A stretch of 64,000 bases of DNA, taken from contig QKWP01002010.1 in the NCBI GenBank assembly GCA_003550325.1, positions 23,961 to 87,960 of the forward strand, read 5' to 3'. A model generated the notes under the pieces. It worked only from the letters and a program-made list of their open reading frames with translations, was not told where the DNA came from and ran no database searches. This document shows, in pieces, positions 12,031-21,154 of this stretch. The stretch is from Gigaspora rosea. Taxonomy: Eukaryota > Glomeromycota > Glomeromycetes > Diversisporales > Gigasporaceae. Both the position numbers and the translations under genes were made by a program. Position 1 is the stretch's first letter. Each line of letters begins with the position of its first letter.

Positions 12031-12680
12031 AAGTAAAAATTTGAAATGATTTACATAGTACAAATAGCAAAAACTATAGTATAAATAGCAATATCTATAT
12101 TTAAAAATCAAAATAAACAAACTTAGTTCTTAATAAAGCTGATATAATTTTTTGATTTATATATAAATTAGTATAACAAATCATATTTAAGTGCAAGTTA
12201 GTATAGCCAAATGATACTAGACTTGCAATTGCAAAGTAATTTTTACTAGAATTAGCTTAGTTAGTTAATTTAATTTGTATTTGAGCACTATCAAAGAGTA
12301 AAAAAAAATAAAAAATAAAACAATATATAAATACAAGTATATTCAAATTATATAATAAATTTAAATAGTAAAATTAGATAAAAAGAATATTATAGAACAT
12401 CTAGCTCAGTATCAGTAATACTACTAAAATTAATTTTTGAAAAGACCTATTTTGGGTTCATTAAAGCAAATTAAAATTTTTTATAAAAAAGAGCAAATAA
12501 AATTTATATACTGTATTTAAACTTTTTATAATTTCATCTATTCAAAAAAAGTATTAAAAAATTTTGGGATCAGATTTTAATTTTGTATTTTCAAACTCAA
12601 GCCAATTTTATCCTTATATATTTAGCATAGAGGCTTATTTAATTAACAAAAAATATAATTATAGTAGTACTAAAAGGTCT
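12031..12680. other. AT-rich spacer, no gene seen
   Basis: Only short A/T-rich motifs; no coding or RNA signal that I can support. Confidence 0.4.
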
Positions 12681-13110
12681 ATATTATTGGGAGAATTTTT
12701 TAGGTTCAGATCTGTGCAGATTTCTAAAAAAAAACAATAATTAAAATTTTGCAAAAATCTGTGACCCCACAACTATACTTAAAGAATTTTTTTTTGAAAA
12801 TTTTTAAATATGCATAAATCTGCGCAGACCAAGGGTGTAATAGCCAAAAGCGAATAAAAATAAATTACTATATGCTCGTCTAAATATTAAATGCTAACTA
12901 AATTTTCATACATTAAAAGAATATATTTGAATATTTATACTATATTTTAACAATGTAATTTATAAATATTTTATTACAAATATATAATATAATAATAATG
13001 CATGTAATATAAAAAAACATAACTAATTAAAAAGAAATAAAAATAAATAACCATATACTTGTCTAAATATTAAATACTAGCTAAATTTTCATACATTAAA
13101 GAATAATTAT
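12681..13110. repeat. Dispersed repeats shared with 60.8-61.3 kb
   Basis: The first part ('ttcagatctgtgcagatttc... aaatctgcgcagacc') matches the tandem units at 60821-61150. The second part ('aataaattactatatgctcg... taaatattaaatgctaa') recurs at 13040-13100 and at 61175-61265. The order of the two parts is the same at both loci, so they probably form one longer repeat. Confidence 0.55.
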
Positions 13111-13125
13111 ATTAAATCCTATCCC

Positions 13126-13890
13126 TTAGTTTGTACTACTTCGCAGGCAAATTTGCCTGTAAACTTACTATAAATATACCTCTGATCTATTTTTTTAATC
13201 ATTTAAAATATTTAAATAAAATTTGGTATTATAAAATTTAATAACAGGGATTATATTTTTGAATTATTTAAATTTATATTATAAGACAAAAAGTTTATGT
13301 TGCTTATAAGCTGAAAATATTAAATTTTAAAAAAATTTTTTAATCAAAAAAATATTTTACAATATCTTGGCGAATTCTTTAAATATTGGTTTTAAAAATA
13401 TAGTTTCTAATACAATATTGTAGTTTATATAAAGGATGACAACTTTCATTATTTAACTTTATATGATTTACTTGTAAAAATTAAGACTTGTATTAGAAGT
13501 GAAAATTTTTTTTATAGACGAGAACATATAAAATTTAAGAAAACCTAAAGAAAAAATTCTATAGTAAAAGTTCCAAAACAAAAACTTTAAACTTTTATTA
13601 CACCAAAGTTTTTTAATAACAAGGAAAATAAGGATTTAGTGGAAGAGAAGAGGCTTTTCTATGTAGGAATTACACGGGCTAAAAGGTTATTGTTTTTAAT
13701 TAGTAGTAAACCGGATGGTTGCTATTTTAAAAAAATTTTATAATAAAGTTGATAAAACAGAACTAATATTATAATTTTTACTTAGAAAGTATATAGCTAA
13801 AATTAATATTTAAGGTTTTATTTAAAAAATTTAAAATTTTAAAATTTTCACAAGCAAATATGCCTGCATAACAAAGCAAGGGATACTAAC
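13126..13890. mobile_element. TIR element carrying a helicase gene fragment
   Basis: The left end 'tatcccttagtttgtacta' plus 'cgcaggcaaatttgcctg' and the right end, reversed ('tatcccttgctttgttatg' plus 'caggcatatttgcttg'), form inverted ends of about 45 bases. The inner left end continues into a region also found at 1846-1948. The element is about 765 bp. Its interior is AT-rich apart from the helicase fragment. I could not define a clear target duplication. The transposase family is unknown. Confidence 0.55.
13591..13743 (+). pseudogene. UvrD/PcrA-type helicase C-terminal fragment
   Basis: An open frame of about 50 codons ends at TAA 13741-13743 and reads 'KDLVEEKRLFYVGITRAKRL' followed by 'LFLISSKPDG'. 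'EEKRLFYVGITRAKRLL' is motif VI of superfamily 1A helicases (UvrD, PcrA, Rep, Srs2), whose arginine contacts ATP. Everything upstream (motifs I-V) is missing: the frame closes at 13588-13590 and the preceding DNA is AT-rich. It is therefore a gene fragment and has no helicase activity by itself. It lies inside an inverted-repeat element, so it may have been captured, or it may be the last trace of an element-encoded helicase. Confidence 0.75.
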
Positions 13891-14660
13891 TATTATGTTA
13901 CGCCCCATACTAACTATCATGCTACTATGATATATTCTAAATCCTATTAACTATCTTGATATGTTCTGAACTATTATGCTATGTCTTTCATACTACGTAC
14001 GTTCTACTATCATACTATATTCATTCTACTATCATGCTACGTTTTATAATAACAACTGTACTATGTTCATTCTAAAAAAAAAACTGTTAGTACTGTATTA
14101 TATATATATATATATAACTATTGTAAACCAGATATTAACTATTGTACTCCGTCCGTTTTATCTATTGTGCTATGTTTTGTACTATGTTCATTTCATTCTA
14201 AAGAAAAAAACCGTTAGTACTGTAATATAAAAAAAAATTACCATCATATACTAGCCTTATGTTCATCTTTTTTAACTCCAATTCTATGACGATAACAATA
14301 TCCAACACTATTTTTTCTATTTCTAACTATCGCGCTACATTTTGTACTATGTTCATTTTTAAAAAAAAAGAAATGTTAGTACTGTAAAAAAAAAAAATGA
14401 AAAAATATTCTAGCCTTACGTTCATCCTTTTTAACTCAAATTCCATGACGATAACAATATCCAATACTCACTATTTTTTCCACTTGCATTTCCCATCTTA
14501 ACAGATTCTAATAGTCATGCTATCCATACTAACAATCATACTATGTTCGTTCTAAAGAAAAAAGAAATGTTAGTATAAAAAAAAAAGAATACTAATCACA
14601 ACTCGCCAAAAATGACAAAAATGTACTGGAAAAAACGAATTAACTAACTGAAATAACCTA
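13891..14660. repeat. Degenerate tandem repeat with 'tactatgttcat' motif
   Basis: Four units near 14020, 14155, 14328 and 14528 share 'ctatcatgctac', 'tactatgttcattct', an A-run, then 'tgttagtactgta'. The units at 14.25 and 14.40 kb also share 'ctagccttacgttcatc' and 'atgacgataacaatatcca'. No gene is present; an 84-codon frame here is a product of the repeat. Confidence 0.6.
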
Positions 14661-14694
14661 CCGGAAGACACGAATGCACAACTTCATGATTCAG

Positions 14695-14785
14695 TAATAG
14701 CTTCAGCGATGGCTCCAGCGACATCTCTAGTGACAGCTCCAGCGATGGCTCTAGTGATAACTACAAAGATGGCTCCAGCAATAAA
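14695..14785 (-). repeat. 12-bp minisatellite (GGAGC-type), locus 1
   Basis: Degenerate 12-base units of the type 'gctccagcgatg' ('agcgatggctccagcgacat' and so on). Read on the plus strand they encode Ser/Asp/Gly-rich repeats. The same minisatellite occurs at 15185-15320 in opposite orientation and at 18.4, 49.1 and 61.5 kb. Confidence 0.65.
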
Positions 14786-15034
14786 AAAAAAATTAAACCA
14801 TTTATTATTAATAAAAAAAAATATACAGTATAAAAAAAAATTTTTTTATAACTTACAGCATGATTGTCAATTTTTAATGTGATTGGCTGATCATATAATT
14901 TAACAATAAAAAAAATTAATTAAAAAAAAGTTAATAAATAAAAAATATTAAATTAAAAATAAGAAAAAAATTATAAAAAACATTTAAATAAAAAAAATAA
15001 TGTTAAATAATAGGCAAAAAGGAAATGGTGGCCC

Positions 15035-15048
15035 GTTGCCATGGCGAC
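15035..15048. promoter_or_regulatory. X-box-like palindrome GTTGCCATGGCGAC
   Basis: Matches the RFX-family binding consensus (two GTTGCC half-sites in inverse order, no spacer) with one change. It lies between two oppositely oriented 12-bp minisatellites and is followed by 'atgatcgaccaatta'. Similar palindromes occur at 16665, 49257 and 63973. Whether any protein binds it is unknown. Confidence 0.45.
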
Positions 15049-15184
15049 CTTTATATGATCGACCAATTATTTTTAAGATTGGCGATCATATATAAACAAT
15101 AATTATCCTTTTAATAATTATTGGTTTTTTTTGTGCTTTTTTTTTAATTTGTTTATTGTTAATAACTAGATTTATTTTTTCTCT

Positions 15185-15320
15185 TTAAAAAGTTGTCGTT
15201 GGAAGCTTTGGAGCCATTGTTGGAGCTGTTGTTGGAGCTGTTGTTGGAGTCATCGTTGGAGACGTTGTTAAAACCTTGGAGTCGTCGTTGGAGCCGTTAT
15301 AGTTGTCATTGGAGCAATCG
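15185..15320 (+). repeat. 12-bp minisatellite (GGAGC-type), locus 2
   Basis: At least five tandem units 'ggagctgttgtt', 'ggagtcatcgtt', 'ggagacgttgtt' and others, continuing in degenerate form to about 15320. It is the reverse orientation of locus 1, so the two loci and the palindrome between them form a loose inverted arrangement. Confidence 0.7.
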
Positions 15321-15602
15321 TTGAAGTGGATTAGAGGTCACGAAGTCGTGCGATTCGGATAGCTTGGCCATTTTTGTTCTTTTTGTATTTTGGTGTCTTG
15401 GGTTTTTTTTTAAGTTTACTAATTGTCGTTTTCCTTCGGTGTGTTCTTTCGTCGTCGCTCTTTGATTCTTTGTAGTCTTTCTGCAGTGCTTTCAGTAAGT
15501 TTGTATTTTTTCTGCCAAATATTTGTGGATTCTTTTGAAGGTTCGTTGTGGTTTTTTCTGCAAGTTCATCATGGTTTCTTTTGCAAGTTCGTCGTTTTTT
15601 CC

Positions 15603-15728
15603 AAAGTTTTAAATCTTTGTGAAAGATGGATATATAGAAATAAGGATATTGATGATTGTATTAAAGAACTTCAACTTGAATACAAAGACGTAATTGAGTG
15701 GATTCCTTTTAATAAACTAGAAAGATAG
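15603..15728 (+). pseudogene. Fragment of a mycorrhizal-fungus-type kinase gene
   Basis: The frame reads 'LCERWIYRNKDIDDCIKELQ' and then 'LEYKDVIEWIPFNKLER', followed at once by a stop. From memory this is the short conserved segment just upstream of the protein-kinase domain (before the glycine loop) in the very large kinase families of Rhizophagus and relatives. The kinase domain itself is absent: after the stop only a few degraded codons follow. The upstream 60 codons of the same frame are Phe/Leu-rich low-complexity and I do not regard them as part of the gene. It could also be an exon cut by an insertion, but no acceptor or donor is convincing. It is the window's best taxonomic marker. 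Confidence 0.6.
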
Positions 15729-15729
15729 A

Positions 15730-16967
15730 TTTTTTGAGGTTAAGGTACTGACGAATTCTTGGTGGTTATAATCCTATCGGTTAGGATAAACCAGTTAAAA
15801 TTTCGGGTTGTTTTTTTTTTTTAATAATAAAGCTATACATGTGTAATAAAGAATTTTTAAATAAAGTAGTTTAAAATTCATCTAAGAATACAATACCCAA
15901 ATTTTGTTAAGTTTATTAAAAAAAAAAAATAAATAAAAATGTACATTACAGTAATCTGGTATAATAAAAAAAAAACAGTATCAGTATACTGTAATCGACA
16001 GCGGCAGACATAAACGATCCAAATGTTTGGCTATCATTAAGCTTACTGTAAAAAAAAAAAAAAATTGTACACTAATTCTGATATATAGTATCAGTATATC
16101 GTAATATCCAATTTCGACAGCTGTCAAATTGGCAGATATAAATGATCCTTGTAGTTTAAAAAAAAACTCCCCAGTATAAATTACAGTAAAAAAAAACATA
16201 CGCTAATTCGCTACCGGCCAGTAGCTATGTGATTTAGTGTACAGTTTTTTTTTAATTTATACCGGTATAAATTAATTAAATAAAAAAACAGTATCGGGTA
16301 TATCAGCTATTGTTACGAACAGGATACATATTACATGCACTGGTAATACAAAATCTGATTTTGTAAATAAACTAAGTGCGGAATTTAGGGTTAGGTCCTT
16401 AAAGTTAGAGGCAATGAAGTTAGATCAATACCTATTATATAAAAATTTCATTAACGGCATTTTTAATTAGTGCACCGAGGTCGATTTCAACATTAGTTTT
16501 TGCATATTTTTGCTTTTTTCTTCTTTTGCACGTGCTCAGATTTTTGTATTACCTGCGCAGATATAATCGACCAATAAAAATTGATCACGCTAATCACGTA
16601 TTTGATTGATTTTGATCAATCGAGCACATAATCACGTGATCGATTTTTATTGGTCTATCATGGGGTCGTTATGGCGACAGGTTGCTATAAAATAACACCC
16701 TAAATAATAAATAAAAATTTAAATATAAAAAAAAAAAGTAAGCTATAAAAACTTAAATAATAATAAAAAAAGTAATATAATAAAAAAGATAAAAAAAATT
16801 AAAATAAATAATAATAAAAAAATTTAATTAAAAAAAAGATCAGAAAAAAATAAAAATTTTAAAAGAATAGTGTACATATGTGCAAAATAAAAAATAAATA
16901 AATACATTATTAAAAAAAATAAAAAAATAACAAATAAAAAAAAAAAATTAAAAATTAAAAAAAAGAA
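15730..16967. other. AT-rich region with inverted 'agtatcagtatact' motifs
   Basis: Between 15960 and 16300 the motif 'cagtatcagtat(a/c)' and 'cgacagc(g/t)gncagac' recur two or three times, probably an old small repeat. At 16555-16650 'atcgaccaataaaaattgatc' is followed by its inverse 'gatcgatttttattggtc', an inverted repeat around a CACGTA core. No gene is seen. Confidence 0.45.
16665..16678. promoter_or_regulatory. X-box-like palindrome GTCGTTATGGCGAC
   Basis: A weaker version of the 15035 palindrome, again directly next to a 'gatcg...ttggtc' inverted repeat and an AT-rich tail. Function is unknown. Confidence 0.3.
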
Positions 16968-17764
16968 CATTTCTAGGCATTTCTAGCCAGAGATATATAA
17001 CTTATATATCTCTGGCTTATTAGCCAATTAAATCAACCAAAAGTTACATGACTTGCATTTTTGTGTATCATGTGATCACGTGACTTCTGATCATTAGATT
17101 AGTCCATGTAACCCGAAGCTCCGATTTGTCACCACTGATAGCAGTACCGGATCACGTATGCAACATGATTGGCCAGCATAAAATATCATAGTGCAAAAAC
17201 CTGGGTCTAATAAAAAAATACCCACTAAAGTACCTGTTTGTATCTATTGGAGGCAGGAGTACTTTGGTCAGTGCACTACAACATACCATATCACTAGGGT
17301 TCCTCAAATTCAGATCAAATCAAATTGCGGAACCCTACTTATCGCACTGTATACAGTACCCAAGAGCTTATTCAAGAACTCCATTTTTTTAAGTAATACC
17401 CGTGGATAATATATGAAGAACCAGGTACTATATGCGGAGGATATATCATAGTCATACCCCGGGTATTATTCAAAAATTAAGCCAGATGAGAGGTGAATAA
17501 TGCCTAGATCTTATACTTTATGCAGTGCGATACGGTATTAATCAAGATCACGATTTTTATAAGTTTTTAAGTTAAAAATCGTGCAATGAAAAAAAATTAC
17601 ATAACAATGATATAAAAATTACACAATAACAAAAAAAAATTTTATTTATCATAATAAAAATACAAAAATAACAAAAATCTCTCAAAAAAATCAAAAAACT
17701 AAAAATTATGTGATGCGAGAATCCTTTTCAAAAATTACCAAAGAATAAACAAACATCAAAAGCC

Positions 17765-18003
17765 CACTTCACCAAGTCCAAGTTTCTATTCGCCAATTCT
17801 TGCACAAGACAGTTCCCAAAGCCCACCAAGTCCAAGATTATTCCCTAGTGATTGCTGCAAGACAGTTCTGGAACCCACAAAGCCGAGATTCTATTCTCTA
17901 GTGCTTGCCGTAAGACAGTTTCTGAAATCCACCAAGCCTAAAGCTCTACCCCAGTGCTTGCCGTAAGACAGTTTCTGAAATCCACCAAGCCTAAAGCTCT
18001 ATT
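17765..18003. repeat. Tandem repeat, ~55-60-bp unit, 4 copies
   Basis: Units contain 'gcttgccgtaagacagtttc' then 'tgaaatccaccaagcctaaa' and 'gctct'. The last two units are almost identical and the first two are diverged. Confidence 0.75.
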
Positions 18004-18394
18004 ATTCCCCGTATAATTCCGTGTTATGAAAACAAAAAGAAAAAAAAAACAAGAAAAAAAAATACTTATTCCACTCAAGTTCAGCTTCGTTCCAAAGAAA
18101 ACCTGAACCTACAAAAAAAAAGAATCGGCGCTTACTATAAGACCAAGTCACAGAATCCTGTTAAGTCTAAGAACTTACAGAAAGAAGAAAAAAAAAATAA
18201 AAGGATACATTCCTCTATTCACAGTACAATATCAACCCACAAGATACCAAAAAACGATAGTTTTAACGAAACACCAACTAATAGTGATTCAGCGAAACAC
18301 CAACTAACAGCGAAACACCAACTAACAGCGACATGGTAACAGCTGCAAAAAACCAAGCAATAAACTAACGACGACCAAGCAACATGAACCACTA

Positions 18395-18780
18395 ATTAAA
18401 ACTCCAATAACGACAACTCTGGCGACGAGAAATAGTAAGAAGCGTTAGAAATATAGGGGAAAAAAACACCGTAATGATACAAATGATAAATTACACCAAT
18501 CCCAACGACGACAGTGACTCCAATAACATGATCAATGAAGAAATCTCACTAAAAAAAAGTTAGTAAAACGGTAATACAAACTTAAATGTTAATTATTATA
18601 GAAAACAAAAACTTACCTTACGACTTCAATGGCGAAATCATACGTGGAAGAAAAAATGGTTAGTGAATATATAAATAGAAAAAAGCAACGCACAAAGACT
18701 TAAAAACTTACCCAGTGCCCAATTTCGTATTTCAAAAAAGTCGAATCTAAAAACTTACCTAGCGCCCAATTTCGCGTTTC
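18395..18780 (-). repeat. Minisatellite locus 3 with splice-donor-like motifs
   Basis: Degenerate 'actccaataacgacaactc' units in the minus-type orientation. Between them, on the minus strand, three GGTAAGT sequences occur (about 18615, 18710 and 18757, seen as acttacc on the plus strand) after similar short stretches. They look like splice donors of a repeated exon, but no open frame joins them. Confidence 0.4.
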
Positions 18781-18845
18781 AAAAAAGCCCGAACTTTACA
18801 AACAAAGAAGAAGTAGTACTATTATAAAAAAAAAAAAAAAAAAAA

Positions 18846-18855
18846 CCAAAACTTA
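18846..18855. repeat. Target duplication of SINE A1, left copy
   Basis: CCAAAACTTA here recurs at 19879-19888 directly after the A-rich tail of SINE A1. This fixes both ends of the insertion. Confidence 0.85.
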
Positions 18856-19878
18856 GAGGGTGTGGCGACTTAGGGAAGTTGGTAAGTTGTTACCCCCAAG
18901 TGGCAGGTCTTGAGTTCAAATCCCACTGGCGACACTTTTGAAAAAATAAACCTGTGTTCCGGTAACTGTTTCTTGTCGATCAGTTGGGTACATCACCTGT
19001 AGTCCTTGATTACCATCTTGAATGGGTGCTTTCGGGTGAAGTTGTGTCTCATTACACAGACAAATCCAAGGAACCGGAGAAACAATAACCCATTTGGCAA
19101 GTCCCGAGTAAGGAGCTAGCTCTGATCTTTGACGGTGCTACCAAAATTGGAATATTGGACCGAAACCGGAGAACCAGATGTTGTCCTTGGGGACAAGGTT
19201 TACCAACCTGGCCGCCGGAATCGTACCGGAGAAAAAGAACCAATGTTGAGGAATTGGGAACCAAGGGGAGAAAAACCATAATGGCACCTAATGCTGGGTA
19301 GATCAACCCTTCCAGGCCAACTGGATTGGAAGTCTGGGATATACCGGTAAAGAACCAGTAGAAAAATGATAGTGGGTACCGGGGTTGGAGTGAACCTTAC
19401 AAGGGCAGTAGTAGGTAATGGTAGCGGTTGCAAGGTACCCCCCTGACTGCAAGTTGTTTGCCTCAGTAAATGCGTAAGTTACCGAAAGTGTAGATGAATA
19501 TCTGTAGGGGACAGGTATCCCTCTACCAGGTTTACCGCAGGAGCAAATGCCCTCCAATAGGTGTTTGGCTAAAGCCTCAGGGTACTTTTAATAGCAAATT
19601 ACTCTGTGAAAGGGTATATTGGAAGGAACATTGAACACGGGTAGAAGCCAGAGAGTTTAAATAGGCAATCCCCTAGTTGGGTTGCAGGTATAGCATCTAG
19701 TGTAGAACCTTCAGGCGGACTACTTAAATTAGACAACCAAAAGTTGTATGTGTAGCTAGTTGTACTCTCATTATACAAATGTAATATGTGGTATAGTCAT
19801 ACTGACCAGGCCAACCCGCTTGTACCAATAAAGTGCTAGGGTACCTAAGTGGTCATCTTAATATTAAAAAAAAAACCC
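18856..19878 (+). mobile_element. SINE A1, tRNA-derived, ~1.02 kb
   Basis: A non-coding retroposon. Its head looks like a tRNA: an A-box-like 'acttagggaagttggt' and a B-box-like 'gagttcaaatccc' spaced as in tRNA genes, ending 'cactggcgaca'. A long body rich in 'accggag' and 'aagtcccgagtaaggag' follows, then 'aaccttcaggcggactactt', an AATAAAG signal and an A-tail. A perfect 10-bp target duplication flanks it. It is long for a SINE. The short frames on its minus strand (19052-19557) are repeat shadows. Other copies of this family are at 38071-38779 and 49765-50000. Movement would depend on a LINE. Confidence 0.85.
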
Positions 19879-20158
19879 CCAAAACTTATCTGTATCGATC
19901 TTAGATCATGCATGAGATAATCTGAATTGGTCCGGTCTGGCGTCGATAAAGTCGGATCAATGCATGAATCAAGTCATGTGATCCTCTTGGTTTTTGAGTG
20001 GTTAAAATGGCCAGAGATATAAGTTATATATCTCTGGCTAGAGATGCCTAGAATTTCCCTAAAAAAAAATTAAAAAATTAAAAAAAAATTAAAAAAAATA
20101 AATTCATAAAAAAAAAAAAAAACTTTAAATAATAATAAAAAAAATAAAAAAATAATAA

Positions 20159-20270
20159 GGGGCGTGCCATAAATCATGTAATATTTTTTACTTAGTAGCC
20201 ACCCCATCCATGTATGGTGTGATCACCCTATCTCAATTCTGATTGGTTAATATAACGACTAATTTTTTAT
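20159..20270. repeat. Dispersed repeat, copy 1 (also at 62.3 kb)
   Basis: 'ggcgtgccataaatcatgta', 'acttagtagccacccc' and 'tggtgtgatcac' recur in the same order at 62290-62390. A shortened relative ('agggccgtgccagaaattacg') lies at 9606. It may be an end of a larger element. Confidence 0.6.
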
Positions 20271-20289
20271 AATATTATACAAATATAGA

Positions 20290-20626
20290 TAATATTAAAT
20301 AACTTTTGATCTACTGGTCTGTTCTGAACAATTTTACTACCAAAATGATCATCTCAATGAGACGATTCTAACAAGCCAAAAATCATCAAAATCCAATCAC
20401 AGTGTCACAAGATCGCTAATATTTGTGTTATTTTATATATGTTTTAAAATAAATTTTAAGATATATATATTAGATATATAAAATAAAACAAAACCTTAGC
20501 GAACTTGTGACCCTGTGATTGGATTTCGATGGGTTTGGGCTTGTTAGAATTATCTCATTGAGACAATCATTTTGGAAGTAAAATCGACCAAAACGGACCA
20601 GTAGATCAAAGGCTATTTAATATTAA
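20290..20626. mobile_element. Foldback element, copy 2
   Basis: Same inverted arms as the 9941-10270 element ('aacttttgatctactggtc' ... 'gaccagtagatcaaaggc' in reverse), bounded by AATATTAAA-like sequence. Confidence 0.8.
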
Positions 20627-20653
20627 AAATTATATATATTATATATATTTTAT

Positions 20654-20982
20654 TTAATATTAAGTAGCCTTTGATCTACTGGTCTGTTTTGAACGATTTT
20701 ACTACCAAAATGATCATCTCAATGAGACGATTCTAACAAGTCCAAAATTACCAAAATCCAATTACAGAGTCACAAGATCGCTAAGGTTTTGTTTTATTTT
20801 ATATATATCTTAAAATTTTATTTTAAGACATATATAAAATAATACAAAACCTTAGTGATCTCATGATCCTGTAATTGGAATTCGATGATTTTGGGCTTGT
20901 TAGAATCGTCTCATTGAGACGATCATTTTGGTAATAAAATCGTCCAAAACGGACCAGTAGATCAAAGGTTACTTAATATTAA
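20654..20982. mobile_element. Foldback element, copy 3
   Basis: Third copy, head to tail with copy 2 after only ~28 bases of 'tatatat' sequence. Arms are the same; its right edge lies about 40 bases from the target site of the U6-LINE insertion. Confidence 0.8.
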
Positions 20983-21020
20983 ATAAAATATATATAATAT
21001 ATATAACATTTAATTTTTAT

Positions 21021-21033
21021 AAATATTCTATTT
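21021..21033. repeat. Target duplication of the U6-LINE chimera, left copy
   Basis: AAATATTCTATTT immediately precedes the U6 sequence and is repeated exactly at 29523-29535 right after the LINE poly(A). (The leading As of the right copy merge with the tail.) The repeat proves that U6 and LINE sequences entered together. Confidence 0.9.
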
Positions 21034-21034
21034 T

Positions 21035-21059
21035 GTCGTCTCTTCGGAGCGACACTTAT

Positions 21060-21091
<32 letters not shown>

Positions 21092-21154
21092 GGCCCCTGC
21101 ACAAGGATGACACGTTCAATCTTGAGTGGATGCACCTTCGGGTGCAAAATTTTT
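21035..21154 (+). ncRNA. U6: U6 spliceosomal snRNA sequence (retrocopy fused to LINE)
   Basis: Contains the U6 core almost unchanged: 5' stem-loop with a TTCG loop (21035-21053), 'aaaattggaacgatacagag', the ACAGAGA box (21075-21081), the AGC catalytic triad (21087-21089), 'tggcccctgcacaaggatga' for the internal stem-loop, and a 3' stem (cgttcaa/ttgagtg). A second GCACC-TTCG-GGTGC hairpin and a T-run (21150-21154) follow. U6 RNA pairs with U2 and the 5' splice site in the spliceosome. Here it is not a proper gene: it starts right after a 13-bp target duplication and runs straight into a 5'-truncated LINE, so it is a processed copy made by template switching. The AT-rich sequence upstream offers a TATA-like string only by chance. 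Confidence 0.93.

Larger units (their letters stand above)
16968..20062. mobile_element. 3.1-kb TIR element with hairpin ends, SINE nested inside
   Basis: Both ends carry 'ttctaggcat(t/c)tctagcc' followed by a ~30-base near-perfect palindrome built on 'gccagagatatataa' (16989-17019 and about 20012-20041). The inverted match extends, more weakly, about 100 bases inward ('acatgacttg' on both sides). No transposase is visible. The interior holds a ~55-60-bp tandem repeat (17765-18003), a 12-bp minisatellite (18395-18660) and SINE A1. It appears to be a large non-autonomous element. Confidence 0.6.

Noticed and set aside
15423-15602. N-terminal part of the 101-codon frame with a signal-peptide-like start
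   Set aside because: It is Phe/Leu/Ser low-complexity that is continuous with T-rich repeat sequence; only the last ~40 codons resemble a known family.
18856-18935. tRNA gene at the head of SINE A1 (and at 29.54, 38.07 and 45.55 kb)
   Set aside because: A- and B-box-like motifs are present but the acceptor and anticodon stems do not pair well, and each copy continues into a SINE body with a poly(A) and target duplications.
19052-19557. Overlapping minus-strand frames of ~80 codons in SINE A1 and similar ones at 44942-46263
   Set aside because: They lie within tRNA-derived SINE bodies, differ in frame between copies and show no conserved protein.
20999-21034. TATA-like sequence upstream of U6, suggesting an active U6 gene
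   Set aside because: The AT string belongs to the target site and the flank of a foldback element. The 13-bp duplication shows that U6 was inserted as part of a retrocopy. A promoter at this place would be coincidence.
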